Assembly (NCBI RefSeq): GCF_000764305.2
Contig: NW_025940780.1
Location: 1-64,000 of the forward strand
Length of the DNA stretch: 64,000 nucleotides
Origin: Hyalella azteca
Taxonomy: Eukaryota > Arthropoda > Malacostraca > Amphipoda > Hyalellidae
Reading direction: 5' to 3'
The notes under the pieces were generated by a model. The model saw only the letters and a program-made list of their open reading frames with translations, searched no databases and was not told the origin of the DNA. Both the position numbers and the translations under genes were made by a program. This document shows, one piece after another, positions 10,575 to 21,399 of the stretch. Each line of letters begins with the position of its first letter. Position 1 is the first letter of the stretch.

Positions 10575-10794
10575 GTTACGAGCTGTACTCACTAATTGTG
10601 AACAATTTTATGCGCTGTACTCACTTATTGTGAACTATATTACGAGCTGTACTCACTAATTATGAACTATATTACGAGCTGTACTCACTAATTATGAACT
10701 TTATTACGAGCTGTACCCACTAATTATGAACTATATTACGAGCTGTACTCACTAATTGTGAACTATATTACGAGCTGTACTCACTAATTGTGTG
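10575..10794 (+). repeat. 32-bp minisatellite, about 7 units
   Basis: Unit TTACGAGCTGTACTCACTAA followed by TTRTGAACTATA. The first two copies are more diverged. The array starts directly after the RT fragment ends. Confidence 0.9.
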
Positions 10795-10868
10795 AAATAA
10801 TGAATATTTCGTTGGTCACAACACATTAATGGAAATAATGAATATTTCGTTGGCCACAACACATTCGT
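10795..10868 (+). repeat. Two-copy tandem repeat, about 37-40 bp
   Basis: GAAATAATGAATATTTCGTT followed by GGYCACAACACATT occurs twice in a row, abutting the 32-bp minisatellite. Confidence 0.85.
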
Positions 10869-11907
10869 GTCTTGAAAATGTGAGCAGATCAGCTAATATG
10901 TTTTTCTGCCGCAAATTGATCTGGATTTCTGACTGCAAATGGAATGTTTGTAATAAGTTGAGGTTGTTTGCATTACCGTGCGTGTGATCAGGCATATACC
11001 TGCTCGCTCCTCGCTGCTGGCGTCGCTTCCAGTCAGCTTTCATTAACTCTACTGCAGGGTTGGTGATTTTTTTTGATTTAAAAAAAATAAAAAAATCAAA
11101 AATCAATGATTTTTCTGATTTTTTCATGATTTTTTTTATTTGATTTTTCAACTTTTTCGTCTTTTTGAAGTGTTATTTTTTATGTTGCAATTAGCCTACT
11201 AACAATAACAGTATATGGATCATAATGAATGGCTAAAAAGGGCACTTATTGCCTTCAATAATGGCCAACAGGCCAAGGTGGTGTTTACCACTTAGGGATT
11301 TTTGGGTAAACAATTATTGATTAGCCTATTCATTAGCTTTGTAAAGTTTGTATGGAACAAGGTAATGAGCTAAATATCGACCATTTAACTGGCTTCAATA
11401 TACAAAAACACTTCAGGAATGCAGATCTTCTAAACATTGAAGAGTCACATAACAGATAGGTAGCTGATAGCACAGTGCACAACACTATCAATAGATCTAC
11501 TAGTTTTATGCCCTATAAATCTACCAGACTCTACCCTCTATACACACCGACTAGTAGTGACTGAGTGACTGACTGCACTGTTTCCATTTAATTCAGACCA
11601 ATAAACCAATACTAAACATAAACTGAACGATAACTAAACAAACCTTAAACGACTTGAAACGAGACTTAAGTTATGAGAAAATCTAACACTGTTTGAAATA
11701 AACATGTGCACAATTCAAATATTTTATATCCATTCACTGCATTTAATTATTTTATATATAGTCTTATAATTGTAATTGTTTTGTTTCTAGTATTAAATTC
11801 ACTTTTTTAAAGATTGAAATTAAATATTTTAATTAGCATACTCGTATTAGGGTGGAAAATCTTTCTAATTGCTTAAAAGGTCAATACAATCTCAACCTCT
11901 CAATATA

Positions 11908-12655
11908 CAGGGTGAGGCGCAGAACCGATTAAGAAGTTTTGAGGTAAAATAAAAGAGTAATGGCGGTACATAAAGGAGAAAGTTTATTTTCCTAGAGGTT
12001 AGCATAACATACCATTTAGAATACTTATGTTTTGAAAACAATATCTGGAAGATGGGGGCTGTTAGCTGCAACACACTGTTGGAGTCGTTTTCAGAGGAGG
12101 GTGTCACCGTGACAGTGAATTCCGATCGCTATGCTGCAATGTTGCAAAATTTCTTGCAGCCCACGATGGAAAACATTGTTTAAAATGAAGCATTGGGAGA
12201 TGTGTGGTTCCAGCAGGATGGGGCTACAGCTCACACAGCCCAAATGTCACTCAATATTTTGAAACACATGTTTCCAAAATCTGAGGGGTGATTTACAGTG
12301 GCCTGCGAGGTCACCTGATTTGAGCATTTGCGATTTCTTTCTTTGGGACATCTAAAAGAGAAGGTGTTCAGAAGTCGCCCTCACACCCTACCACAGCTAA
12401 GGGAATGGATTATTGCAGCACAGGTTATGGCCATATCTTGCCATATGTGTGGACGTGCTGTAGAAAACTTCCCAGCACGACTCCAACAGTGTGATGCAGC
12501 TAACAAACCCCATCTTCCTGATATTTCTTTCAAAACATAGGTATTTTAAATGGTATGTTATGGTAATCTTGAGAAAAATAAACTTTCTTCTTTATGTACC
12601 TCCATTACTCTTTTATTTTGCCTCAAAACTGTTCAATCAGTTCTGCCCCACCCTG
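11908..12655 (+). mobile_element. Tc1/mariner-family element nested in hAT element
   Basis: Long terminal inverted repeats: the left starts CAGGGTGAGGCGCAGAACCG and the right ends with the complement of CAGGGTGGGGCAGAACTGAT. Both arms continue through TTTTGAGGYAAAATAAAAGA and a TTTATTTTnCT segment for more than 100 bp. The dinucleotide TA flanks both ends (11906-11907, 12656-12657), the expected target duplication. The central part encodes only the C-terminal half of a DDE transposase, so the element is internally deleted. Confidence 0.88.
12106..12540 (+). pseudogene. Mariner-like transposase, C-terminal fragment
   Basis: Fragments read VTVNSDRYAAMLQNFLQP, a stop, then GDVWFQQDGATAHTAQMSL, a frameshift, LQWPARSPDLSICDFFLWG and HLKEKVFRSRPHTLPQLREW. 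QQDGATAHTA carries the second catalytic Asp and RSPDLSICDFFLWG the third acidic residue of the mariner/IS630 DDE domain. The N-terminal DNA-binding domain and first catalytic Asp are missing. At least one stop (near 12182) and frame changes inactivate it. Confidence 0.85.
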
Positions 12656-13387
12656 TATAAGCTAGCTAACACATTTAAATTGTATATTGTAATCAATATA
12701 TAACAAATACCGTAGGCAAATAGTTAAAGACTACTTATAGCCTTATAAGAATTAGCTAAGCTGCCAGCTACGTACAATGTAATGCACACTTGATGCCTCT
12801 AGCTGTACCAAAAACATTCAATTTATTGGAACCTAATACACACTAAAGGCAACAAGTTTATATACCAATTTGACATTCATAGGACATTTATATTAAACCA
12901 TGAATAACAATACCTCAATATAAATTAAAGACTGTCACCCAATATATTTAAATATATGAGAAAATAAAAAAATCAAATAAATCGAAAAAATAAAAAAATC
13001 ATGATTTTTTATAAAAAAATCAAGGGATTTAATCACATGATTTAATCATTTTGATTTAATCATTGCCAACCCTGCTCTACTGTAGTTAAAACTCAACATA
13101 TTTAAATGCATTAACTGCTAGTTCTTATTAAGCGTTTTTAAGGGATCATTGCAATTACAGGTTGAATTTGAATTACAATTTATATATAGTAAAAATATAC
13201 ATATAGAGTTAAACTATACAGATAATCTGTCTATAGAATTACTCTATCAAAACAGTTAATATATTGATAAAATAATATATATGCCGACTTATCATAGAAC
13301 AGCAGCCAAACATCAGATGATGACATGCAGACCAAGCCTCGCAGGATACAAGATGGTGAGATAAGGTTTGAAGTTACAGGAAAATAT

Positions 13388-13508
13388 AGCAGTTTTTTAA
13401 TATAAATAAGATTATTATCAAGTGAGCTATGGCATGTCAACCACCATAAAAATATAGCAGTTTTTTAATATATATAAGATTATTATCAAGTGAGTTGTGG
13501 CATGTCAC
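13388..13508 (+). repeat. Tandem duplication, about 62-bp unit, two copies
   Basis: AAAATATAGCAGTTTTTTAA to GGCATGTCA is repeated (first copy from about 13380, second from about 13448) with few differences. Confidence 0.85.
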
Positions 13509-15354
13509 TAGATGCCGTATTGCTCTTTCATTTGAGAGATACTGGAGCCTACAATGGATTTAATTCATGCAAATAAAATATTATAGTAGCAGGTAAACTT
13601 GCTAAAGTATAGCAGGTAAACTGAGGCAGCGCCTGAGCTGCGCGGCGAGATAAGCAGGAGGCCGCTTATCAGGCCGGGGAAGATAACGAGTGTCAGCGCC
13701 TGCAACTACGCGCCTTCTGGTGCACGTGTCGAGTTTTGATTAAAACGTCAATACATCTAAAGCAAGTGCTGCATTCAGCTTAGTATTAATCTCAACTTTC
13801 ATTGCTTCCATCATTTACAAAGTCTCCTGTAGGAAATTTGTAAAATGAGTGCTTTATATCATATCTATGATCATTTGACCCAAATCTGTCACCAACTCCC
13901 GAGTTTTAGCCATTTTAAATTAAATTTTGTATATGAAGCTAAATAAAATCTTCACCGGAACACAAAATCTTGTAAACAATATCAAACTACTCTGATTGGC
14001 CAATTAGATAACGATATGAGATAAGTGGAACGTCTTACACGTTGACTCCGAACGAAATATTGACGTACCACGAAATGTATTTCACCAGGACATAGTGGTA
14101 CATAATTCAGGTTGCCTAAAATCGGCCAAATCCGAGAACAAAAAAGGCCAAAAAAGGCCGATAACTCAATATATATTAGTTTATTTGTAGGTTCCGCTAT
14201 AAAAATTCCATTTATTTTCTTTTTGCAGTATTTAAAATTTAATTAGGAAGTACTCCTATCACAAATTTTAGCCGGCCAACGCAATTGAAAAAAACTAAAT
14301 CACGGAATTTGTCCAGGAAAAATGACCGTCTGGCAACCCTGTTTAAAAACGGTACAAAAAATAAAATAATAGTACAAGATGCAGCAATCGGAGTCAAAGT
14401 GTTAAGTGAAAAGCGATATTTTAGTACCTTAAAAAAGTTATTTTTGTTCATTTTTCAATATGTGCCCAATACTTTTTCTATTTTTTTGGGTTAATTTTTC
14501 TATTTTTTGAATAAATTCTAAACACTGCATACTTTTCAATATCCTTTTTATATACTGTTTCTAGCATCATTAGCAATATACTGAACAAATATTAGGTAAA
14601 ATCTTGCACTTTAACTTGAGATATAAACAAAACTGTAATGTATCCAATACTTTTGCGTGCCACATAAGGGATTTATGAGGAACAGAATGTGATAGAATGG
14701 CATTGAATTAATGAATCCCACAAGAAAGATTCACTTTATGACTTTGGTCCAGACTCGTCCCAGGCATCCTCCTCAGTACCACCTCCCGCGTCTGTTGGTG
14801 CACGAGCTAAAGATTACAATTTTGGTATTGAAAGTGTCTAAGAGTTAAGAATGAAATGATTGCAGCGTCATGCGGTAAGGGTATATTAAAGGTGAAAATC
14901 TGATATGTGTTTGTCATAGTACGTGTGTTTGAAGCCTAGCATCGTATATATACAGCGGCTGTTGGGTCGCACTCCCGGGAGTGTAGCTGTTGTCCGTAAA
15001 TTTGATATTAATTAATCATACATGTATGTGCAATTAATCCAATTGTCAACTTGATACACGAGCGAGTGGATTACCGAGGTCGGGGCTGCGGTGGCTACGC
15101 CGGCATGCGCCGTTATCTGCTGCCCTGATAGCCGTTATCTGCGACATCCTCAGCTGCGCGACTTGATCACAAATTACACGAATGTCAGTTCAGTCGTTTA
15201 TGAATTGCATTTGATTCCGATAATGGCGGAAATTCAACTACAAATTATCCATTAATATCGAATGTAACATTTACTGCAATATTTAAAGTAACCGTTACCA
15301 AGCCCCACGTTAACTCGTGCAATAATCACTCAATCTTGAACCGATCTGCTTGGC
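13509..15354. other. No convincing gene; scattered GC-rich patches
   Basis: Contains GC-rich patches at 13625-13735 and 15060-15160 with repeated CGTTATCTG / GATAA motifs. A segment at about 14109-14343 has hAT-like ends (CAGGTTGCC and GGCAACCCTG) but no matching target duplication. The overlapping opposite-strand ORFs at 14239-14494 show no family features. Confidence 0.45.
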
Positions 15355-15529
15355 ACAACTTATGCACTTTGCACAGCTTCTGCACTTTGCACAGCTTCTA
15401 CACTTTGCACAGCTTCTACACTTTGCACAGCTTCTGCACTTTGCACAGCTTCTGTACTTTGCACAGCTTCTGCACTTTGCACAGCTTCTGCACTTTGCAC
15501 AGCTTCTGCACTTTGCACAGCTTCTGCAC
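15355..15529 (+). repeat. 18-bp minisatellite, about 9-10 units
   Basis: Unit TTTGCACAGCTTCTGCAC with a few C/A and G/A variants, cut off abruptly by adapter sequence at 15530. Long ORFs in several frames on both strands are repeat artefacts. Confidence 0.92.
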
Positions 15530-15567
15530 CTGTCTCTTATACACATCTAGATGTGTATAAGAGACAG
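15530..15567. other. Nextera mate-pair junction adapter (library artefact)
   Basis: CTGTCTCTTATACACATCT (15530-15548) is followed directly by its reverse complement AGATGTGTATAAGAGACAG (15549-15567). These are the two 19-bp Tn5 mosaic ends that form the circularisation junction of Nextera mate-pair libraries. It is not genomic. The predicted peptides MCIRDR and VSYTHLDVYKRQ spanning it are known signatures of this contamination. The sequences left and right of it are therefore not proven to be neighbours. Confidence 0.98.
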
Positions 15568-15718
15568 ATACACGCCCTGCCATACACGCCCTGCCATACA
15601 CGCCCTGCCATACACGCCCTGCCATACACGCCCTGCCGTACACGCCCTGCCGTACACGCCCTGCCGTACACGCCCTGCCGTACCTGGTACACGCCCTACC
15701 ATACACGCCCTGCGATAC
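15568..15718 (+). repeat. 14-bp minisatellite, about 10 units
   Basis: Unit TACACGCCCTGCCA/G, beginning immediately after the adapter; one irregular unit occurs near 15680-15695. Followed at 15747 by an 11-G homopolymer. Confidence 0.9.
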
Positions 15719-15719
15719 A

Positions 15720-16390
15720 CATCGCCGAGATAACAGCGCGGCGTGGGGGGGGGGGCTTCAGAAAACAGACATTGCAGAATGCAGTTATATATATTATTTT
15801 ATTCACATATGAAAGAATTCCAATAATTTCATACATGCTTTTTATATGAATTAGGTTTTTATTCTGCTTGTTCTACAATAATCGAATAATACGCGAGTCT
15901 GCCCTAGAATTGCATCTCAATTTTCTGTAGATTCCATAGAAAATGCTACTCCTGATTTGCAGCGCTGACTGAATAAAGTCGAGGATCGCTCGCCTGATCC
16001 TGGCAAGTCATGATCCAGTGACTCATTTCAACAGTGTCAAGCTGTACTATGATAAGTACAATGGCTGTATTACAAAAATTCTTATTAATAAATATATAAT
16101 TACGCGGACCTAACCCCTAAATTCGTTACGAATATATCGAGATTAATTAATGAATAATAGTTTACCGTTTAAAATAAAACAAATGGTAACTAGTAAAACT
16201 TATTTAAACGATAAATACATATTTTTTCAATTTTATTTACTTGGAAAGTCTTACAATAAATAAATAATATCATAATATCGTTTCTTTTTGAAAGAAGGTT
16301 TAATCATTATTCATCGCGACTGAAACAAGTCATCGTTCGATGTTCGTTTGAACGTGGAACTAACTAGTTCCAACTTCCACGGAAGTCAGG
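15720..16390. other. No gene seen
   Basis: AT-rich sequence without recognisable coding or repeat features apart from the poly-G run. Genomic linkage to positions before 15530 is uncertain. Confidence 0.5.
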
Positions 16391-16599
16391 ATTGCCAGAT
16401 GGGCCATTTTACGGCCAAATGAGACGATTTGTGCCTTTTTATGATTGCGGTGCCGGCAACAATTTATGAAAGTCCTGAAAATAATTTTATTTTTACTGGA
16501 TAGAAACGATTTCGACTCTTTTTATAGTATGCAAAAAGTTGAAGTCCTTCATCGCAAAGTACAAATTTCCCATCAAATTTCGAGTGCGCTTGGGCGCTT

Positions 16600-17176
16600 T
16601 TTTGTGACCTGGTTTGGCCATTTTCTCCTACCATCATCTGCCAACCCCGGCCGCGGGCGGTCCAGTTCCAGGGCCCACAGCCAACACATCGGGAAGGGCT
16701 TTGGCAGTGGCTGGCATTGTGTTCAAAATCCTGACATTTAAAGCACTGCCAAAGTTTGCCAACATATGTTTCCACCTTAAAACGCTGGTAACACAAAAAT
16801 GCAAATGATGGGAGAGATTTAGTGGCAAAGATAACTCTAAACATTGATGTTGGGACTATACTCTTACCTTTGGATATCCTCTCGCAGAGGCATCACAATA
16901 TCCAGCCAGACGCAGTTCATTGGTAAGATCCTCATCTGATGTCTCATCACCGTAAGGACCCATCACACCTGTTGACACTGTATGATTAAAAGGGAGACGG
17001 CATTTGACCTTCCAGGTCCCAATCTCAGTTGTGACAAGTAAGCTGAGACTCTGATCTCCCGGCAACACTGACGGACCCGACATAGATATTGACTGAGACA
17101 TGTCTGAATATGCCTCGTCATCTGTCGGTCCGGATGAATGACTGTTGACTTTTTTCATACGTTTAATCTTTCCCAT
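16600..17176 (-). pseudogene. Jockey-like non-LTR ORF1 (gag-like, CCHC zinc knuckle) remnant
   Basis: Minus-strand frames read TGVMGPYGDETSDEDLTNEL then, after a frameshift near 16850, LPSFAFLCYQRFKVETYV, LWQCFKCQDFEHNASHCQ and SPSRCVGCG. This follows the plan of jockey-clade ORF1: a 'GVI.GV....e.dl..eL' segment, then a basic linker, then CCHC zinc knuckles (C-x2-C-x4-H-x4-C, then C-x2-C). ORF1 products bind the element RNA. Only the first knuckle and part of a second remain; there is no adjacent endonuclease or RT. Confidence 0.68.
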
Positions 17177-17179
17177 CCT

Positions 17180-18040
17180 CCTAAGCTTATTGAAAAGTAT
17201 CTACTTGCTATGAAATCTGATCACAAGTTCAAGAGAGCAACTCACGCACGTCCGTCTCCTACCACAGCTCGACCAACACTGCATTGCGCTTCCTGGCGAA
17301 CAATTGATCCATGGAGCTCCGCGGAGCATGTGGTGTTTCCGGAGTGTCAGAAGCACGAGGGAAATGCTCTTTTTACTAATATGATACGCGATACGATTCC
17401 GAATGTAATATCAACGCGGTGCACCTGTTCCATAGTGTTTGGATTAGAGCTGCCATTGTTCTAATTTCAGATGTTCAATGCATATGTCCATCAATCTATG
17501 AGAACCAAAGTCTGTTAAGTGATGAAATTGTGAAAATATGTCATTCGTTTAACGTAAACCTCAACACAAGACATTATATGAACACTCCACGCTTGCTTAG
17601 TTACTAAAACTTCTCTTCCTCTATACTCGTCACGCGTTAGAGGTTTAAGTAAACATATTCTTGAATGCACGTAAAATACTGAACGCAGAACGATCTAACA
17701 GCGAAGAGAATTTTCTCTTTTTAAATTAATTTACACACTCTACAGTAATACCTAACACTCTCTTAAATTTCTTAAAACAGACAACGGCCGATTCAGATTT
17801 TGAATGTTCAATACCTATACAAGAAATATGTATATCTTAAAAATATTATACGGAGATCGTTGAATTGAGAAATAATGGAAATTATTCAATGGTTCAAAGT
17901 GAATCAACACTCAAAATAAAAACTTGGCACTCTGGAAGATTAAGGACGTTCCATGTAGAGTCTAGAAAAATTTTCAAGTCATATGAAGCAGTGATTATAC
18001 GAGATAATGTTCTAGATCTGATAGGAGATGTCTTGTTGTG
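17180..18040. other. No convincing gene
   Basis: ORFs at 17138-17464 and 17865-18134 show no domain or splice evidence. The latter's C-terminus is generated by the adjacent 34-bp repeat. Confidence 0.45.
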
Positions 18041-18043
18041 TCA

Positions 18044-18262
18044 AACTTATTATACTTATATTATTTTATGCGTTATCATTATATTATACTTATATCATAT
18101 TTTGCGTTATCATTATATTATACTTATATTATAATATGCGTTATCACTACATTATACTTATATTATCTCAGAGGTTATCACTACATTGTACTTATATTAT
18201 CTCATGCGTTATCACTACATTATACTTGTATTATCTCATGGGTTATCACTACATTTCATTAT
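18044..18262 (+). repeat. 34-bp minisatellite, about 6-7 units
   Basis: Unit TTATCACTACATTATACTTA followed by TATTATCTCATGCG; earlier units are variants with ATTATATT. All three forward frames are open, so the Tyr/Ile-rich ORFs are artefacts. Confidence 0.9.
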
Positions 18263-18325
18263 TAAGCTTGCACTAGACGAAGCCCCACACAAACGCTGGC
18301 CTCCTCCCCTTATCAATGTGAAGGC

Positions 18326-18395
18326 CTACGCCGGAGTGTAGATGCCCTCGACCTCCAGCAGGCTGCAGAACGCGGCGTTTACGTGTCTCCGCGCC
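18326..18395 (-). CDS. Possible terminal coding exon, unknown gene
   Basis: GC-rich island in AT-rich DNA. On the minus strand, TTGATATGCAG (acceptor AG at 18397-18396) is followed by an open segment reading ARRHVNAAFCSLLEVEGIY then TPA and a TAG stop at 18328-18326. The composition and near-natural peptide suggest a 3' terminal exon, but the polypyrimidine tract is weak and no upstream partner exon was identified. Product unknown. Confidence 0.28.
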
Positions 18396-19004
18396 CTGCA
18401 TATCAACGTACTCAGTAATATAGAGTTAACATTTACAACATAAATACAGGCTAAACTAACATTGTGCATAATAACTGATAATTGATAATATTACAGGCTT
18501 CTCATTGATACTAAATAATTCCTGCTCCGCCTATCGTCGTTGTAGGTAAGCAACAGCCTGAAGCAGGGATCGTGACGCCTGCTACGATGTTTCCTTCAGT
18601 TAACTACAGCTTTGAAAATTATAAAGAAGCGTAAAATATATAATAGACCAGAGTGGTCGATATGAGACAAGAGTGTTTAGTTACCTATAGCATTATATTA
18701 GTGAGGTCAACATGAGGCATGTCATAGCTACATAATTATATTAGTAAGGTCAACATGAGGCATGTAATAGCTACATAATTATATTAGTGAGGTCAACATG
18801 AGGCATGTAATAGCTACATAATTATATATAAAAACATCAACTATTACAAGGGCTGCGGCTACTGTATTGCAGTCTCTGCTTGGCTGCAGCCACGCCTTCT
18901 CTCGCCGCCGCTGCTCCGGACAGCAAATGTGGCGGGGAAAAAAATAAATAGTTTCGTTTCATTTTGTTTGCAACGTTGTCACTCATCAACTTTGCAGTTA
19001 CAAA

Positions 19005-19150
19005 CCATCTATTTTGTAATAAATAGACGCAATCTATTTTAAATAGATATTTGTATTAAATAGATCCTATCTAGTTCAAATAAATATTTATAATAAATAG
19101 ATGCAATCTATTTTAAATAGATATTTGTATAAAATAGATGCCTGAAATAC
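19005..19150. repeat. ATAGAT-type palindromic array
   Basis: Repeated blocks of AAATAGATGCAATCTATTT and AAATAGATATTTGTATTAAA form short inverted repeats; paired with 28870-29095. Confidence 0.75.
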
Positions 19151-19361
19151 TAAATAAAGGCCTGAACTCATTGCACCTAAATCAATTATGTTTATGCAGC
19201 CATACATCCTAATTTTGTCTTTGATCCTCGTTGGCCAACTTTCCATGACTTTCGTTCTCTTAGATGTTCACGAGTATTGTGTGATTATGTTAGACTTTCA
19301 AATAAAGCCACATACATCATTGTCAATGGATTGAATAACCAGATGTTTCGATACTAATCTC

Positions 19362-19895
19362 AGTTACTGATCATTTCCCCGCCATGCCAGTTACTGATCA
19401 TTTCCCTGCCATGCCAGTTACTGATCATTTCCCCGCCATGCCAGTTACTGATCATTTCCCTGCCATGCCAGTAACTGATCATTTCCCTGTCATGCCAGTT
19501 ACTGATCATTTCCCTGCCATGCCAGTAACTGATCATTTCCCTGTCATGCCAGTTACTGATCATTTCCCCACCCTGCCAGTTACTGATCATTTCCCCGCCA
19601 TGCCAGTTACTGGTGATTTCCCCGCCATGCCAGTTACTGGTGATTTCCCCGCCATGCCAATTTTTGATCATTTCCCCGCCATGCCAGTTACTGATAATTT
19701 CCCTGCCATGCCAGTTACTGATCATTTCCCCGCCATGCCAGTTACTGATCATTTCCCTCTGATCATTTCCCCACCATGCCAGTTACTGATCATTTCCCCA
19801 CCATGCCAGTTACTGATTATTACCCCACCATGCCAGTTACTGATCATTTCCCCACCATGCCAGTTACTGATCATTTCCCCACCATGCCAGTTACT
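19362..19895 (+). repeat. 27-bp minisatellite, about 20 units
   Basis: Unit CCAGTTACTGATCATTTCCC + CGCCATG. Because 27 is a multiple of three and the unit lacks stops, long ORFs arise on both strands (PVTDHFPAM on plus, MISNWHGGE on minus). I do not consider either a real protein: there is no start context, splice support or non-repeat coding flank. Confidence 0.95.
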
Positions 19896-19899
19896 ACTT

Positions 19900-20980
19900 A
19901 TTTAGCAGTGGTGAGGCACATCAGCAACTCGGCATCTCAAGAAAATAAGGTCCCGCCAGGCAACAAGTGACTAGGGCAGGTACTTTCAAAACATTGCTAA
20001 GTGCTCGTAGCGGCTTAAGTGCAGCGCAAGTCCGCTAAGTGCACGTAACTTCAAATATTGTACCTTCAAAACATTTTGCGGCACGCTACGCGCTATAAGA
20101 TGAACGTAACTTTGCGCCGATTCAAAGGTCGCGTAAGTGGAGTGACGATCAACTTTTGAGTGAGTGAAGCGATTGGTAATAATTTAGTTACTAGTGTCTA
20201 GTCTCTAATAGTGTCTGGACTAGTGTATCATACAAGTGTTTAGACTTTAGTATAATTTTAAGGTAAATCCTCTAATTTTGATTTAAAAAATATCCTTATT
20301 AGATATAAAGAAATTTTTATTAGTCATGCATTAAATGAATTTTTCTTAGTATATGTCAACAGAAAACGAATCTGATGGGTGAAGCTAAAAAATGAACTTA
20401 CTAAAATTCTATTTTCGTTGTTTATTATGTCATATTAATCATTAAATAACAGTTTGCAATCTTAAAACGGCATTTGGTATCAAAATATTAGATTAAAGAG
20501 TCTAGAATTCTTTAACAAGAGACAAAATGTTTAAATAACTGAGCACAGAAGCATGGCGTCATGTGACTCATAACGTAAACAAAGGATGTAAGCGAGCTTG
20601 TGATTGGCTGACATGCAACATGGTTTGAAGGTACGGTCTTAGCTAAGTCGGTCGTACGAAAGTTTTAAAGGTGTCAAAAAACACTGATCGTACGCTAGAC
20701 GTATCTTCTTGAGCTCAAGTTCAAGAAGGTACGTTCACTTGGCAATGTTTGAAAGTACCTGCCCTGAGTTCCTTTAGGGATACCAGTCCTGATGGTTGAT
20801 GCTGCCAGCAAGGTGGTGCTGCAAGCACCACTTTTGCCAGCTACCAAGCGTCGCCCAACAGCAACACTGATAAATGAACTGTGCTTCCCGAGGCTCGCGC
20901 CCGCGACTCGCTCATCTCATCCCGGTGCCGCCACCGCTGCGCTACAGTGAGTCCTAAATGAAGCCCGAGGTTGTGCTAAG
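19900..20980. other. No convincing gene
   Basis: A GC-rich patch at about 20880-20946 (GCTCGCGCCCGCGACTCGC) is followed by a donor-like GTGAGT at 20947, but no acceptor or matching exon was found. The 19970-20110 and 20640-20760 stretches share GTACnTTCAAA and CTAAGT motifs in opposite orientation (AGGTACTTTCAAAACATT versus AATGTTTGAAAGTACCT at 20742-20759). These look like the ends of a roughly 780-bp inverted-repeat element. Confidence 0.45.
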
Positions 20981-20984
20981 CTCA

Positions 20985-21395
20985 TCCTACCATCACCTAC
21001 CGTCACCTACCATCACCTACCATCACCTACCATCATTTACAATCACCTACCATCACCTACCGTCACCTACCATCACCCCATCACCTACCATCACCTACCA
21101 TCACCCCATCACCTACCATCACTTACCATCATCTACCATCACCTACCATCACCTACCATCACCTACCATCACCTATTATCACCTACCATCACCTATTATC
21201 ACCTACCATCACCTATTATCACCTACCATAAACTATTATCACCTACCATCACCTACCATCACCTACCATCACCTACCATCACCTATTATCACCTACCATC
21301 ACTTATCACCTACCATCACCTATTATCACCTACCATAAACTATTATCACCTACCATCACCTATTATCACCTACCATCACCTATTATCACCTACCA
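20985..21395 (+). repeat. 10-bp microsatellite-like array (ATCACCTACC)
   Basis: About 40 units of CATCACCTAC with variants (TATTATC, CATAAACT) and partial units. The 126-codon His/Pro/Thr ORF over it is an artefact. Confidence 0.95.
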
Positions 21396-21399
21396 TCTC

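Larger units (their letters stand above)
11055..13074. mobile_element. hAT-type non-autonomous element with perfect 8-bp target duplication
   Basis: Left end CAGGGTTGGTGATTT and right end AATCATTGCCAACCCTG form terminal inverted repeats beginning CAGGGTTGG, typical of hAT elements. The identical octamer CTCTACTG lies directly outside both ends (11047-11054 and 13075-13082), the 8-bp duplication made by hAT transposases. Both sub-terminal regions are dense in GATTTTTT/AAAAAATC tracts. No transposase is seen in its own sequence, so it was mobilised in trans. A mariner-like element is nested inside at 11908-12655; without it the host element would be about 1.27 kb. Confidence 0.88.
18690..19895 (+). 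repeat. Duplicated module, copy 1 (partner at 28630-29760)
   Basis: Begins with about three 43-bp units (GTGAGGTCAACATGAGGCAT...). It continues through GCTGCTCCGGACAGCAAATG, an ATAGAT palindromic array and GGCCTGAACTCA to GTCAATGGATTGAATRACC, then a 27-bp minisatellite. The same order recurs at 28.6-29.8 kb. The parallel architecture suggests a mobile repeat family with an internal minisatellite, as seen in some Helitron-type non-autonomous elements; ends and target sites were not defined. Confidence 0.75.

Noticed and set aside
14109..14343. Possible small hAT MITE (CAGGTTGCC ... GGCAACCCTG)
   Set aside because: The ends are only roughly complementary and the flanking octamers (ACATAATT, TTTAAAAA) do not match; kept only as a remark.
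15310..15849. Overlapping ORFs on both strands spanning the adapter
   Set aside because: Generated by 18-bp and 14-bp repeats plus Nextera adapter sequence; not biological.
19360..19905. Long ORFs on both strands (up to 173 codons) over the 27-bp repeats, also at 29312-29764
   Set aside because: The unit is 27 bp with no stops in either direction, so open frames are automatic. No non-repeat coding flanks or splice signals.
20881..20950. GC-rich patch with GTGAGT donor as an exon
   Set aside because: No acceptor, no convincing frame and no phase-compatible neighbour.
20958..21338. 126-codon His/Pro/Thr-rich ORF
   Set aside because: Product of the 10-bp ATCACCTACC repeat.
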